64,000 nt of DNA, from assembly GCF_008705135.1 (NCBI RefSeq), contig NZ_CP023694.1, positions 4,259,001 through 4,323,000 of the forward strand, written 5' to 3'. Of this stretch, positions 15,109-23,986 are shown piece after piece (within the stretch, counting starts at the first letter, position 1; the number at the start of each line of letters is the position of its first letter). Under the pieces are notes generated by a model. That model did not search any database, was not told the origin of the DNA, and worked only from the letters and a program-made list of their open reading frames with translations. Both the position numbers and the translations under genes were made by a program. The DNA is from Streptomyces coeruleorubidus. Lineage in GTDB: Bacteria > Actinomycetota > Actinomycetes > Streptomycetales > Streptomycetaceae.

Positions 15109-15774
15109 ATGGAGAACGGGATGGTGGCCGTCCCGCCAGGGCGGGTGACGCTGTCCGACCGGCGGACTCAGCGGAGTTGGGCGGTCGAGGTCGCGCCCTT
15201 CCGGATGTCGGCGTTCCCGGTCACTCAGGCCTGGTACGCCCAGGTCACCGGTGAGCGGCCGAGTGCCGCTCACGGTGAGCGGCTGCCCGTCGAGGGCGTG
15301 TCATGGTGGGACGCGGTCCGGTTCTGCAACGCGCTGTCCCGGGCGGAAGGGCTGACGCCCGTGTATCGCCTGTGCGGTGAGTCCGAGTCGGTCGGCCGGG
15401 ACGTCTCCGGTGACGGGTACCGGCTGCCGAGCGAGGCCGAGTGGGAGCACGCCTGCCGGGCCGGGAGCGGTGGGCCGCGGTACGGGCGGCTCGATGAGAT
15501 CGCCTGGTATCGCGGCAACTCGCAGGAGCGGATCCGTTCCGTGGGCGGCAGGCAGCCCAACGCGTGGGGCCTCTACGACATGCTGGGCAATGTCTGGGAG
15601 TGGTGCTGGGACGTCTACGACGCCGAGGTCTACGGCACCTACCGGGTGCTGCGGGGCGGCGGCTGGGCCGACGAGCACTGGAGTTGCCGCGCCTCCGTAC
15701 GGCGCCGTAGTCATCCGACGTTCCGGATCGACGACGTGGGGTTTCGCGTGGCGCGGGCGCACCGGCCGCAGTGA
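15109..15774 (+). CDS. SUMF1/formylglycine-generating-enzyme-like protein lacking one active-site Cys
   Basis: A 221-aa protein with the FGE-sulfatase (SUMF1) fold: MSAFPVTQAWYAQ, PVEGVSWWDAVRFCNALS, GYRLPSEAEWEHACRAG, PNAWGLYDMLGNVWEWCWD and the C-terminal RGGGWADEHWSCRASVRRR with VGFRVAR. True FGE enzymes carry two copper-binding cysteines five residues apart in that C-terminal segment. Here only the second (WSC) is present, and the first position is Ala or Asp. Oxidation of a sulfatase cysteine is therefore unlikely, and no sulfatase is nearby. It may be an iron-dependent or non-enzymatic C-lectin-like relative. ATG 15109 is preferred; GTG 15103 is also possible behind AGGGGG. Confidence 0.85.
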   Translation: MENGMVAVPPGRVTLSDRRTQRSWAVEVAPFRMSAFPVTQAWYAQVTGERPSAAHGERLPVEGVSWWDAVRFCNALSRAEGLTPVYRLCGESESVGRDVSGDGYRLPSEAEWEHACRAGSGGPRYGRLDEIAWYRGNSQERIRSVGGRQPNAWGLYDMLGNVWEWCWDVYDAEVYGTYRVLRGGGWADEHWSCRASVRRRSHPTFRIDDVGFRVARAHRPQ

Positions 15775-15790
15775 ACGCGTCCCCCTCGCT

Positions 15791-16834
15791 CTAGCCCTCC
15801 AGCCCCGCACCCTCCGGCGCCGCCTTCTTCCGGCGGCCGCGGCCCCGGCCGACCTGGGTCCGTACGGCCCCCATGCTCGCCGCGATGACGAGGGCGATCG
15901 CGGCGGCCTGCAGGGCCGTGAGGGCCTGGTCGAGGAGGAGGAAGCCGGCCGCCGCGGCGATGGCCGGTTCCAGGCTCATGAGGATCGCGAAGGCGGAGGC
16001 GGGCAGGCGGCGCAGGGCGAGCAGTTCGAGGGTGTAGGGCAGGACCGAGGAGAGCAGGGCCACCGCCGCGCCCAGGCCCAGCGTCACCGGGTCGAGCAGC
16101 TTCGTGCCCGACTCGGCGATGCCCAGGGGCAGGAACAGCACCGCCCCCACCGCCATCGCCAGTGCCAGGCCGTCCGCCTGCGGGAAACGGCGGCCCGTAC
16201 GCGCGCTGAAGATGATGTAGGACGCCCACATGGCGCCGGCCCCCAGGGCGAAGGCCACTCCTGCGGGGTCGAGGCCGCTGAAGCCTCCCCCGCCGAGGAG
16301 GAAGACACCGGCGAGGGCGAGTGCCGCCCAGACGACGTTGATCGCGCGGCGGGACGCCAGGACCGAGAGGGCGAGCGGTCCGAGGACCTCCAGGGTGACC
16401 GCGGGGCCCAGTGGGATGCGGGCGACCGCCTGGTAGAAGAGGCCGTTCATGGCGGCCATGGTGATGCCGAAGACGACGACCGTGCCCCAGTCGGTGCGCG
16501 AGTGTCCGCGCAGCCGCGGGCGGCAGACCAGCAGCAGGACGACCGCCGCCACGAGCAGCCGCAGCGCCACCACCCCGAGGGCGCCCGCCCTGGGCATCAG
16601 CATCACGGCCAGCGCGCCGCCGAACTGCACGGAGATCCCGCCCGCGAGCACCAGGCCCACCGGACCGAGGGAGCCCAGCCGGCCCGGCCCGGCCGCCGGT
16701 GCGGCGGCAGCGGCGGTGGTCGCGGGCGGGGGCGTGGTGACGGCGTCGGGGGTGGTCACGGGCGGTCCTGTGCTCGGCTCGGCTGCGTACTGGGGCTGCG
16801 TACGTACACCGTCTTGCACACTCGTATGCAACAC
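15791..16834 (-). CDS. EamA/RhaT-family (DMT) transporter
   Basis: A 347-aa membrane protein with about ten transmembrane helices in two EamA repeats (from about residue 50). Repeat one includes VALRLLVAAVVLLLVCRPRLRG and PLGPAVTLEVLGPLALSVL; repeat two includes ALLSSVLPYTLELLALRRLPASAFAILMSLEPAIAAAAGFLLL. It resembles RhtA-type exporters of amino acids and similar metabolites; the substrate is unknown. The first 50 residues are Thr/Pro/Ala-rich and the C-terminus is Arg/Lys-rich, so both ends are probably cytoplasmic. The start is uncertain: GTG 16834 behind GGAAAG, or GTG 16759 behind AGGA. Confidence 0.88.
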   Translation of the reverse strand: MLHTSVQDGVRTQPQYAAEPSTGPPVTTPDAVTTPPPATTAAAAAPAAGPGRLGSLGPVGLVLAGGISVQFGGALAVMLMPRAGALGVVALRLLVAAVVLLLVCRPRLRGHSRTDWGTVVVFGITMAAMNGLFYQAVARIPLGPAVTLEVLGPLALSVLASRRAINVVWAALALAGVFLLGGGGFSGLDPAGVAFALGAGAMWASYIIFSARTGRRFPQADGLALAMAVGAVLFLPLGIAESGTKLLDPVTLGLGAAVALLSSVLPYTLELLALRRLPASAFAILMSLEPAIAAAAGFLLLDQALTALQAAAIALVIAASMGAVRTQVGRGRGRRKKAAPEGAGLEG

Positions 16835-16912
16835 GCTGTACTTTCCAGTCCAGAGTAATGGACTCGGTCAGGCGCGTAAACCGCTTATGCCACTGTCTCG
16901 GAATGCGGGCTG

Positions 16913-18049
16913 TCAGCGGCGGGCGAGGTACAGGTTCAGCGCCTTGTACAGCAGCCGGTTGAGCGGGAAGTCCCACTCGCCGAGGTACTCGACGGCCTCG
17001 CCGCCGGTGCCCACCTTGAACCGGAGCAGGCCCAGCAGGTGGCTGGACTCCTCCAGGGTGTCGGTGATGCCGCGCAGGTCGTAGACGGCGGCGCCCAGTT
17101 CATGGGCGTCCGTCATCATGCGCCACTGCACGGCGCTGCTCGGCTGGACCTCGCGCCGCCGGCTGGTGGAGGCGCCGTAGGAGTACCAGACGTGGTCGCC
17201 GACGGTCAGCATCGTCGCGGCGGCCAGCACCTCTCCGTCGTGGTGGGCGAGGTAGAGCCGCATCCGGTCCGGGTGCTCGGCCGTGAGCGCGCTCCACATG
17301 CGCTGGAAGTAGGGAAGCGGACGCGGGAGAAAGCGGTCCCTCTCGGCGGTCTCGGAGTACAGCTCGTGGAAGGCCGGCAGATCCTCGTAGCCGCCCCGCA
17401 CGACCTTCACGCCGGCCTTCTCCGCTTTGGTGATGTTGCGCCGCCACTGCTGGTTCAGGCCGCCGCGGATGTCGTCCAGCGATCGTCCGGCGAACGGCAC
17501 CTGGAAGACGTACCGGGGCTGTCCCGCGGCGAAGCCGTCCTCGCCGCGGGGTTCGGTCTGCCGCCAGCCCATACGGCGCAGGGTGTCCGCGACCTGGCCG
17601 GCACGCGGTTCGAACGACGTCGCCCGCACGTCGCGCAGCCGCCGGGCGGCCGGGTCCGCGATCGCCGCCTTGACCGCCTCGGCACTCCAGCGGCGCACCA
17701 CCACCGGCGGGCCCATCCGCACCGCGAAGGCGCCCCGCCGTCCGAGATGGGCGACCATCGGCTCCAGCAGGCGTTCGAGACCGGGCTCGTGCCAGTCGAT
17801 GAGCGGGCCCTCGGGCAGGTACGCCAGGTACCGGGGCAGCCCGGGCAGCTTCGGCCCGGGCAGCGGGCGCAGCAGCACCAGTCCGGCGCCGACGAGCTGC
17901 CCGGCACCGTCGAACCAGCCGAGGCTCTCCGCCCGCCAGTCGGGCTTCACCTCGCCCCAGGACGGGAGCTGCGTGTGACTGGCGGAGGGGCGGGCCGAGA
18001 CGAACGCGAGATGCTCGTCACGGGTGATCGGCTGGACGCGGACGCTCAT
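16913..18049 (-). CDS. FemABX-family aminoacyl-tRNA-dependent peptidyltransferase
   Basis: A 378-aa member of the FemX/FemAB family, cytoplasmic enzymes that add amino acids from aminoacyl-tRNA to lipid II or other acceptors. Recognisable segments are QLPSWGEVKPDWRAESLGW, LAYLPEGPLIDW, GLNQQWRRNITKAEKAGVKV and YDLRGITDTLEESSHLLGLLRFKVGTGG, the last being the conserved second GNAT-fold signature. In Streptomyces a FemX enzyme adds the single glycine bridge to LL-DAP peptidoglycan; this could be that enzyme or a paralogue with another target. ATG 18049 is preceded by AAGGAG. Confidence 0.88.
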   Translation of the reverse strand: MSVRVQPITRDEHLAFVSARPSASHTQLPSWGEVKPDWRAESLGWFDGAGQLVGAGLVLLRPLPGPKLPGLPRYLAYLPEGPLIDWHEPGLERLLEPMVAHLGRRGAFAVRMGPPVVVRRWSAEAVKAAIADPAARRLRDVRATSFEPRAGQVADTLRRMGWRQTEPRGEDGFAAGQPRYVFQVPFAGRSLDDIRGGLNQQWRRNITKAEKAGVKVVRGGYEDLPAFHELYSETAERDRFLPRPLPYFQRMWSALTAEHPDRMRLYLAHHDGEVLAAATMLTVGDHVWYSYGASTSRRREVQPSSAVQWRMMTDAHELGAAVYDLRGITDTLEESSHLLGLLRFKVGTGGEAVEYLGEWDFPLNRLLYKALNLYLARR

Positions 18050-18083
18050 GCGCGGGCTCCTTCGAGTGGCTGGTGCCGTGACT

Positions 18084-18893
18084 CTAGGAGCGGCTCCGCC
18101 CCTCCCCCCGCTCAGACACTCGGGTCCGCCCGTCCCGTGGCCCGAACGCCTCAAGTGCGTCCACGTCACTCGCGCGGGCGTTGAGGTACTCGTCCGCCCA
18201 GGCGGCGATGTGCGGGTACGCGCACTCGGCGGTCAGCCGCGCGATCGCCGTGGGGATGTCGTACGGCGTGACGCGCAGATCGGTGCCCGGGCCCAGCAGG
18301 CACCAGTGCGCGCCGGGGCGGCCGTACGGCATGCCGACGCTGCCCGGGTTGACCACCAGGCGGCCGTGGGCCAGACGGGCGTAGGGCATGTGGGTGTGGC
18401 CGCACACCACCGTGCGGATGTCGTCGTCCAGGCCGGTGAACACCTCCGCCCAGCGGGCCGGGCGGGAGTCGACCAGGACGATCTCCTCGTCGTCGCGGGG
18501 TGTGGCGTGGCAGAAGAGGACCTTGCCGTGGCCGGGGACGGTGAGGGTCAGGGACGTGGGCAGGGAGTCGAGGAAATCGACCTGGCCGGCGGTCAGCCGG
18601 TGTGCCGCGTACGGGGTGATCGTGTCGGGGAAGCGGTCCCGCCCGCCTCTGCGGATCTCGACCAGCTCGCGGTCGGCGTTCCCCGCGACCCACAGCACGC
18701 GGTCGCCCTGCGCCCGCAGCAGCTCGATGACCTCCCCCGGTTGCGGGCCGGCCGCGATGTCGCCGGTGAGCACGACGCGCTCGGCGGCGGCCACGTCCGG
18801 CTCGGCGAGCACGGCCTCCAGGACGGGGAGGACGCCGTGGATGTCGGACAGTACGGCCACCCGCCCCGGTTCAGCGCTCGCCCTCCGGGTCAT
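18084..18893 (-). CDS. Metallophosphoesterase (YfcE/MJ0936-like)
   Basis: A 269-aa calcineurin-fold phosphoesterase with a dinuclear metal site. The motifs are SDIHG (about 17-21), LTGDIAAGP, WVAGNAD, FCHATPRDDEE and CGHTHMPYARL, then NPGSVGMPYG, all as in YfcE-type phosphodiesterases. The biological substrate is not known for most of this group. ATG 18893 lies inside the 3' end of the FAD-dehydrogenase gene, a 23-bp overlap, with AAGGAG six bases upstream, so the two genes are probably co-translated. The C-terminal tail is Arg/Ser-rich. Confidence 0.9.
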   Translation of the reverse strand: MTRRASAEPGRVAVLSDIHGVLPVLEAVLAEPDVAAAERVVLTGDIAAGPQPGEVIELLRAQGDRVLWVAGNADRELVEIRRGGRDRFPDTITPYAAHRLTAGQVDFLDSLPTSLTLTVPGHGKVLFCHATPRDDEEIVLVDSRPARWAEVFTGLDDDIRTVVCGHTHMPYARLAHGRLVVNPGSVGMPYGRPGAHWCLLGPGTDLRVTPYDIPTAIARLTAECAYPHIAAWADEYLNARASDVDALEAFGPRDGRTRVSERGEGRSRS

Positions 18894-21768
18894 TGCCTGC
18901 TCCTTCCTCCCATGCCGCCGCCAGGACCTCCGCCAGGTGCCTCCCCCGCACGCCCGCCAGCTGCTCCAGCTGTGTGCGGCAGGAGAAGCCGTCCGCCAGG
19001 ACCACCGTGCCGTCCGGGGCGTCCCGTACCGACGGCAGGAGCTGTTCCTCCGCGCACGCGGTGGACACCTCGTAGTGGCCCTTCTCGAAGCCGAAGTTTC
19101 CCGCGAGGCCGCAGCAGCCGCCGCTCAGTTCGCCGGAGAGCAGAGCGGCTTGACGCAGCCGGCGGTCGGCGGCGTCGCCCAGCACCGCGTGCTGGTGGCA
19201 GTGGGTCTGGCCGGCCACCGGGCGGTCCACGCGCGGCGGTGTCCAGTCGGGGGCGTGGCGTTCGAGCGTCTCCGCGAAGGTGAGGACCTTTGCGGCGAGG
19301 CGGGCCGCGCGCGGATCGTCGTGCAGCAGCTCGGGGACGTCCGTGCGGAGCGCCGCGGCGCAGCTCGGCTCCAGGACCACGACCGGGGCGTCGGTCTCCA
19401 GCACCGGCTCCATCAGGTCGAGCGTGCGGCGCATGACCGCTCGGGCGCGGTCGAGCTGCCCCGTCGACACGTACGTCAGCCCGCAGCAGACACGGCCCCG
19501 GCCCCGCAGCAGGGACAGCGGGTCGAGCGCGACCGTCCTCCCGTCACCCACCGGCGGTTTCGCCAGACGCACGGTCGGCGGCAGCGCCACCCGCAGCCCG
19601 GCCGCCTCCAGCACGCGGACGGCGGCCCGTCCGACGGCCGGTGAGAGGTGCTCGGTGAAGGTGTCGGGCCACAGCACGACGAGATCCCCGCGCCCGGTGG
19701 GTGTCCTCTCCCCCCGCCGCCGCTCCCACCACCGGCTGAACGTCCGTGTCGCCAGTCGCGGGATCTCCCGCTCCGGTGCGATCCCGCCCAGCCGTTTCGC
19801 CGCCCGGGCGAGCGGCCGTACCGCGGTCAGGGCGTTGACCAGCGCCGCCGTACGCGTGCGTGCCACCACGCGCAGCCACTCGGGGAGCCGGCCCATGCTG
19901 TGGTGCGCGGCCGGGCGGCGCCGTCCCTCGTAGTGGTGGTGGAGGAACTCCGCCTTGTACGTGGCCATGTCGACCTCCACCGGGCAGTCCGACCGGCAGC
20001 CCTTGCAGGACAGGCACAGATCCAGCGCGTCCCGCACTTCCGTGGAGCGCCAGCCGTCGGTCACCACCTCACCCGCGAGCATCTCGTGCAGCAGCCGGGC
20101 ACGCCCGCGCGTGGAGTGCTCCTCCGCGCCGGTCGCCCGGAAGGACGGGCACATGACGGCCGAGCCGGACACCGATGCCGTACGGCATTTGGCGACGCCC
20201 ACGCAGCGCCGTACCGCCGCCGAGAAGTCACCGCCGTCGGTGGGGTAGCCGAAGGCGACGTCGACGGGCTCGCGGGGGAGGACGGAGAAGCGCAGGTCGG
20301 CGTCGAGGGGCGCGGGGCGGACCAGCATGCCGGGGTTGAGGAGGTCGTCGGGGTCCCACACCCCTTTCACCCGCTCGAACAGGCCCACCATCTCGCGCCC
20401 GTACATCTTCGGCAGCAGCTCCGCCCGCGCCTGCCCGTCCCCGTGCTCCCCGGACAGCGACCCGCCGTGCGCCACCACCAGTTCCGCGAGCTCCTCCGAG
20501 AAGCGCCGGAAACGGGCGATGCCGGGCCCCGTCAGCAGGTCGAAGTCGATACGGACGTGGATACAGCCGTCCCCGAAGTGCCCGTACGGCGTGCCGCGCA
20601 GCCCGTGCGCGCCGAGCAGCGCGCGGAAGTCCCGCAGATACGCCCCGAGCCGGGCGGGCGGCACCGCACAGTCCTCCCACCCCGGCCAGGCTTCACTCCC
20701 ATCGGGCATCCGGGTCGCCGTACCGCTCGCGTCCTCCCGGATCCGCCACAGCGCGCGCTGCCCCGCCGGGTCGGTGACCACCAGGGCGTCCACGACATCG
20801 GCCGCCCGCACGATCGCCTCCGCACGCGCGCGTGCCTCCCCGGCCGACTTCCCGCCGGTCTCCACGAACAGCCAGGCCCTGCCCCGTGGCAGCGCGGCCG
20901 CGGACGGCACCAGGTCCGCCGCCATGCCCTCCACCGTCAGCGGGCCGAACGGCAGCAGCCCGGCGGCCGCCTCCGCCGCCCCGCTCTCGTCGGCGTAGCC
21001 CAGCACGGCCAGCGCACGCGCGCGTGGTGCCTCGACCAGTCGTACGACCGCCTCCGTCAGCACGCCCAGCGTGCCCTCCGAACCGCAGAAGGAGCGGGCC
21101 ACGTCGGCGCCCCGCTCGGGCAGCAGGGCGTCCAGCGCGTACCCGGAGATGCGGCGGGGCAGCTCCGGGAAGCCCGTGCGCAGCCGGGCCAGTTCGCCGT
21201 CCACCAGCTCCCGCAGACCGTCCGGGGCGCCGGCCCAGTCCTGTCCGAGCCGCAGCCGCCGCCCGCGCGCGGTGACCACGTCCAGCTCGCGCACGCTGTC
21301 CGCGGTCGTCCCCCACGCCACGGAGTGCGAGCCGCACGAGTTGTTGCCGATCATGCCGCCGAGCGTGCACCGGCTGTGGGTGGACGGATCCGGCCCGAAC
21401 CGCAGCCCGTGCGCAGCGGCCGCCTCCTGGAGCCGGTCGAGCACGAGCCCCGGCTGCACGACGGCCGTACGCGCCTCGGGATCCAGGGTGACCAGCCGGT
21501 TCATGTGCCGGGTGAAGTCCAGGACGACACCGGTGCCGGTGGCCTGCCCGGCGATGGACGTACCCCCGCCGCGGGCGACGACGGGCACGCCGTGCTCCCG
21601 GCAGACGGCCAGCACGGCGGCCACGTCGTCGGCGTCCACGGGGGCGACGACCCCACGAGGGACCCTCCGGTAGTTGGACGCGTCCATGGTGACCAGCGCC
21701 CGGGAGGTGGCATCGAACCCGACCTCGCCGCGGACGGCCCCGCGAAGCTCCGCCTCAAGATTCGCCAT
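18871..21768 (-). CDS. FAD-linked D-2-hydroxyacid dehydrogenase with Fe-S/CCG domains (YdiJ/GlcD-GlcF-like fusion)
   Basis: A 965-aa fusion. The N-terminal half is a PCMH-type FAD domain (ARGGGTSIAGQATGTGVVLDFTRHMNRL, LGGMIGNNSCGSHS, FCGSEGTLGVLTEAV), followed by the FAD-oxidase C domain (YGHFGDGCIHVRIDFDL, SGEHGDGQARAELL). The C-terminal half has a ferredoxin-type region with CLSCKGCRSDCP and two cysteine-rich CCG domains (CCGLTYVSTGQ, CCGLAGNFGFEKGHY). It should oxidise a D-2-hydroxyacid such as lactate or 2-hydroxyglutarate and pass electrons to the quinone pool at the membrane. ATG 21768 opens opposite serC across a 75-bp gap. YdiJ, which oxidises D-2-hydroxyglutarate, is the nearest architecture; proximity to serC fits, since some serine-pathway enzymes make D-2-hydroxyglutarate. 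Confidence 0.9.
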   Translation of the reverse strand: MANLEAELRGAVRGEVGFDATSRALVTMDASNYRRVPRGVVAPVDADDVAAVLAVCREHGVPVVARGGGTSIAGQATGTGVVLDFTRHMNRLVTLDPEARTAVVQPGLVLDRLQEAAAAHGLRFGPDPSTHSRCTLGGMIGNNSCGSHSVAWGTTADSVRELDVVTARGRRLRLGQDWAGAPDGLRELVDGELARLRTGFPELPRRISGYALDALLPERGADVARSFCGSEGTLGVLTEAVVRLVEAPRARALAVLGYADESGAAEAAAGLLPFGPLTVEGMAADLVPSAAALPRGRAWLFVETGGKSAGEARARAEAIVRAADVVDALVVTDPAGQRALWRIREDASGTATRMPDGSEAWPGWEDCAVPPARLGAYLRDFRALLGAHGLRGTPYGHFGDGCIHVRIDFDLLTGPGIARFRRFSEELAELVVAHGGSLSGEHGDGQARAELLPKMYGREMVGLFERVKGVWDPDDLLNPGMLVRPAPLDADLRFSVLPREPVDVAFGYPTDGGDFSAAVRRCVGVAKCRTASVSGSAVMCPSFRATGAEEHSTRGRARLLHEMLAGEVVTDGWRSTEVRDALDLCLSCKGCRSDCPVEVDMATYKAEFLHHHYEGRRRPAAHHSMGRLPEWLRVVARTRTAALVNALTAVRPLARAAKRLGGIAPEREIPRLATRTFSRWWERRRGERTPTGRGDLVVLWPDTFTEHLSPAVGRAAVRVLEAAGLRVALPPTVRLAKPPVGDGRTVALDPLSLLRGRGRVCCGLTYVSTGQLDRARAVMRRTLDLMEPVLETDAPVVVLEPSCAAALRTDVPELLHDDPRAARLAAKVLTFAETLERHAPDWTPPRVDRPVAGQTHCHQHAVLGDAADRRLRQAALLSGELSGGCCGLAGNFGFEKGHYEVSTACAEEQLLPSVRDAPDGTVVLADGFSCRTQLEQLAGVRGRHLAEVLAAAWEEGAGNDPEGER

Positions 21769-21843
21769 GGCACCTACTCAACACCGTCTCACCCGACGGA
21801 CGACGTTTCGCCCGTGTTTCTGTGAACGGCTACGCTCCCCTTC

Positions 21844-22962
21844 GTGGCTGAGATCCGGATTCCCTCTGACATCAAGCCCGCGGACGGTCGTTTCGGCGCG
21901 GGTCCCTCCAAGGTGCGGACGGAGGCGCTGGACGCCCTCGCCGCCAGTGGCACCTCCCTCATGGGCACCTCCCACCGCCAGGCTCCTGTCAAGAACCTGG
22001 TCGGCAAGGTGCGTGAGGGCATCCGCGAGCTGTTCCAGCTCCCCGACGGTTACGAGGTGATCCTCGGCAACGGCGGCTCCACCGCGTTCTGGGACGTCGC
22101 GACGCACGGCCTGATCGAGAACAAGTCGCAGCACCTCAGCTTCGGCGAGTTCTCCTCCAAGTTCGCCAAGGCCGCCAAGCTCGCCCCCTGGCTGGCCGAG
22201 CCGGACGTCATCTCCTCCGACCCCGGCACGCACCCCGAGCCGGTCGCCGAGGCGGGCGTCGACGTCTACGCCTTCACCCACAACGAGACCTCGACCGGTG
22301 TCGCCATGCCGATCAAGCGCGTGGCCGGCGCCGACGAGGGCGCCCTGGTCCTCGTGGACGCCACTTCCGGCGCCGGCGGCCTGCCCGTCGACATCGCCGA
22401 GACGGACGTCTACTACTTCGCCCCGCAGAAGTCCTTCGCCTCCGACGGCGGCCTGTGGATCGGCGTCTTCTCCCCGGCCGCGATCGAGCGCGCGGAGCGC
22501 GTCCACGCCTCCGGCCGGCACGTCCCCGAGTTCTTCTCGCTGCCGACGGCGATCGACAACTCCCGCAAGAACCAGACGTACAACACCCCGGCCCTCGCCA
22601 CGCTGTTCCTCCTCAACGAGCAGCTCGAGTGGATCAACGGCCAGGGCGGCCTGGACTGGTCGGTCCGCCGTACCGCCACGTCCGCGCGGACGCTGTACGG
22701 CTGGGCCGAGGACGTCAAGTTCGCGAACCCGTTCGTCACCGACCCGGCCAAGCGCTCCCAGGTCATCGGCACGATCGACTTCACGGACGAGGTCGACGCC
22801 GCCGCCGTCGCCAAGGTCCTGCGCGCCAACGGCATCGTCGACACCGAGCCCTACCGCAAGCTCGGCCGCAACCAGCTCCGCGTCGCGATGTTCCCGGCGA
22901 TCGACCCGGCGGACGTCGAGGCCCTCACGAAGTGCGTCGACTACGTGATCGAGAAGCTCTGA
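21844..22962 (+). CDS. serC: Phosphoserine aminotransferase
   Basis: A 372-aa PLP-dependent aminotransferase of class V that converts 3-phosphohydroxypyruvate and glutamate to phosphoserine. The GNGGSTAFWD phosphate-binding segment, THNETSTGV, VDATSGAGGLPVD and the PLP lysine in YFAPQKSFASDGG (about residue 196) are all present. The C-terminal LRANGIVDTEPYRKLGRNQLRVAMFPA is typical of the actinobacterial (mycobacterial-type) SerC. The GTG start has no Shine-Dalgarno but lies 7 nt after TACGCT (21831-21836), so the message is probably leaderless. A strong hairpin terminator follows. Confidence 0.96.
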   Translation: MAEIRIPSDIKPADGRFGAGPSKVRTEALDALAASGTSLMGTSHRQAPVKNLVGKVREGIRELFQLPDGYEVILGNGGSTAFWDVATHGLIENKSQHLSFGEFSSKFAKAAKLAPWLAEPDVISSDPGTHPEPVAEAGVDVYAFTHNETSTGVAMPIKRVAGADEGALVLVDATSGAGGLPVDIAETDVYYFAPQKSFASDGGLWIGVFSPAAIERAERVHASGRHVPEFFSLPTAIDNSRKNQTYNTPALATLFLLNEQLEWINGQGGLDWSVRRTATSARTLYGWAEDVKFANPFVTDPAKRSQVIGTIDFTDEVDAAAVAKVLRANGIVDTEPYRKLGRNQLRVAMFPAIDPADVEALTKCVDYVIEKL

Positions 22963-22982
22963 CCCTTCTCGCGTACGTGACC

Positions 22983-23012
22983 GAGGGCGCCCTGCCTGTG
23001 CGGGGCGCCCTC
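22983..23012. terminator. Bidirectional terminator hairpin
   Basis: Ten-bp perfect arms GAGGGCGCCC (22983-22992) and GGGCGCCCTC (23003-23012) lie 20 bp after the serC stop and 8 bp before the convergent imine-reductase-like gene's stop. Confidence 0.75.
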
Positions 23013-23020
23013 GTTCGTAC

Positions 23021-23953
23021 TCAGGCAGCCGCGCCCCTGCCGAACACCTCGAACAGCCGGGTCAGGCTGTCCTCCGCGTAGCCTTCCGCCGACGCGCGCC
23101 GGAACGCCTCCAGCACCGCGGCGGGCAGCGCCGGGTCCACGCCCGCGTCCCGAGCCGTGTGCACGACGTGTTCCATGCTCGCCACGGCCATCGAGATCCG
23201 CTCGACGTCGCCGGAGTGCCGCCCCGCCTCGATCCGCGGTGTGTAGAAGTCGAGGAACTGGCCCATCCCGCCCAGCGTCTGCGCCGCGTACGGCGTGATC
23301 TCCGAGGCGCTGATGCCGTTCGCGTCCGCCAGCGCCAGCGTGTGCAGCCAGGCGGTCAGGGTGGTCCAGAAGAGGTCCATCTGGAGCTGGTAGTAGAGCG
23401 CGGCCAGGCCCGGGTCCTCCCCGCGGTAGTCGGTGCCCGTGATGACCTTCAGAACGTCCTCGTACCGCTCGAAGAGGTCCCGCGGGCCGCTGTAGAAGGT
23501 GTCGAACTCCGGCGAGCCGATGCCGGACGGCGGTGTCTGGACTCCGCCGGTGAGGTGACGCGCCCCGTGCTCGACCGCCCAGGCAGCCCCCTCGCGGGCC
23601 CTCTCCGGGGTGTCCGAACTGAGGTTGACCAGGACCCGGCCCGCCAGTGCCGCGGTGGCGGGCTCCAGGATGGCGTACATCGCGGCGTAGTCGGTGAGAC
23701 TGAGCACCACCACCTCGCCTGCCGCCAGTGCCTCCTCGACGGTGGCGGCGCGCAGCGCGCCCCTGGCCATCAGTTCGTCGGCGCGGCTCGGGGTGCGGTT
23801 CCAGACGGTGACGTCGTAGCCGGCGTCCAGGTAGGCACCGGCCATCGCGCGGCCCATGGGACCGAGACCGATGACGGTGACGGAGGAGACGCCGGACGAG
23901 GCCTGCGTGACAGAGGGACTCACAGCGGACGGGCTCACAGCGGACGGACTCAC
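23021..23953 (-). CDS. NAD(P)-dependent imine reductase / beta-hydroxyacid dehydrogenase family protein
   Basis: A 310-aa protein with an N-terminal Rossmann fold (VTVIGLGPMGRAMAGAYLDAGYDVTVWNRTPSRADEL) and a C-terminal helical dimerisation domain. The sequence after the dinucleotide motif, with NRTPSRA, favours NADPH. VQTPPSGIGSPEFDTFYSGP and the C-domain DLFWTTLTAWLHTLALADANG resemble Streptomyces imine reductases rather than 6-phosphogluconate dehydrogenases. GTG 23953 with GGGGAG 6 nt upstream is chosen. The first codons are a tandem GTG-AGT-CCG-TCC-GCT repeat that offers two further GTG starts (23938, 23923). It faces a divergent TetR gene with shared palindromes. Confidence 0.88.
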   Translation of the reverse strand: MSPSAVSPSAVSPSVTQASSGVSSVTVIGLGPMGRAMAGAYLDAGYDVTVWNRTPSRADELMARGALRAATVEEALAAGEVVVLSLTDYAAMYAILEPATAALAGRVLVNLSSDTPERAREGAAWAVEHGARHLTGGVQTPPSGIGSPEFDTFYSGPRDLFERYEDVLKVITGTDYRGEDPGLAALYYQLQMDLFWTTLTAWLHTLALADANGISASEITPYAAQTLGGMGQFLDFYTPRIEAGRHSGDVERISMAVASMEHVVHTARDAGVDPALPAAVLEAFRRASAEGYAEDSLTRLFEVFGRGAAA

Positions 23954-23986
23954 AGAAATCTCCCCGGGGATCACTGAAACGGCGAC

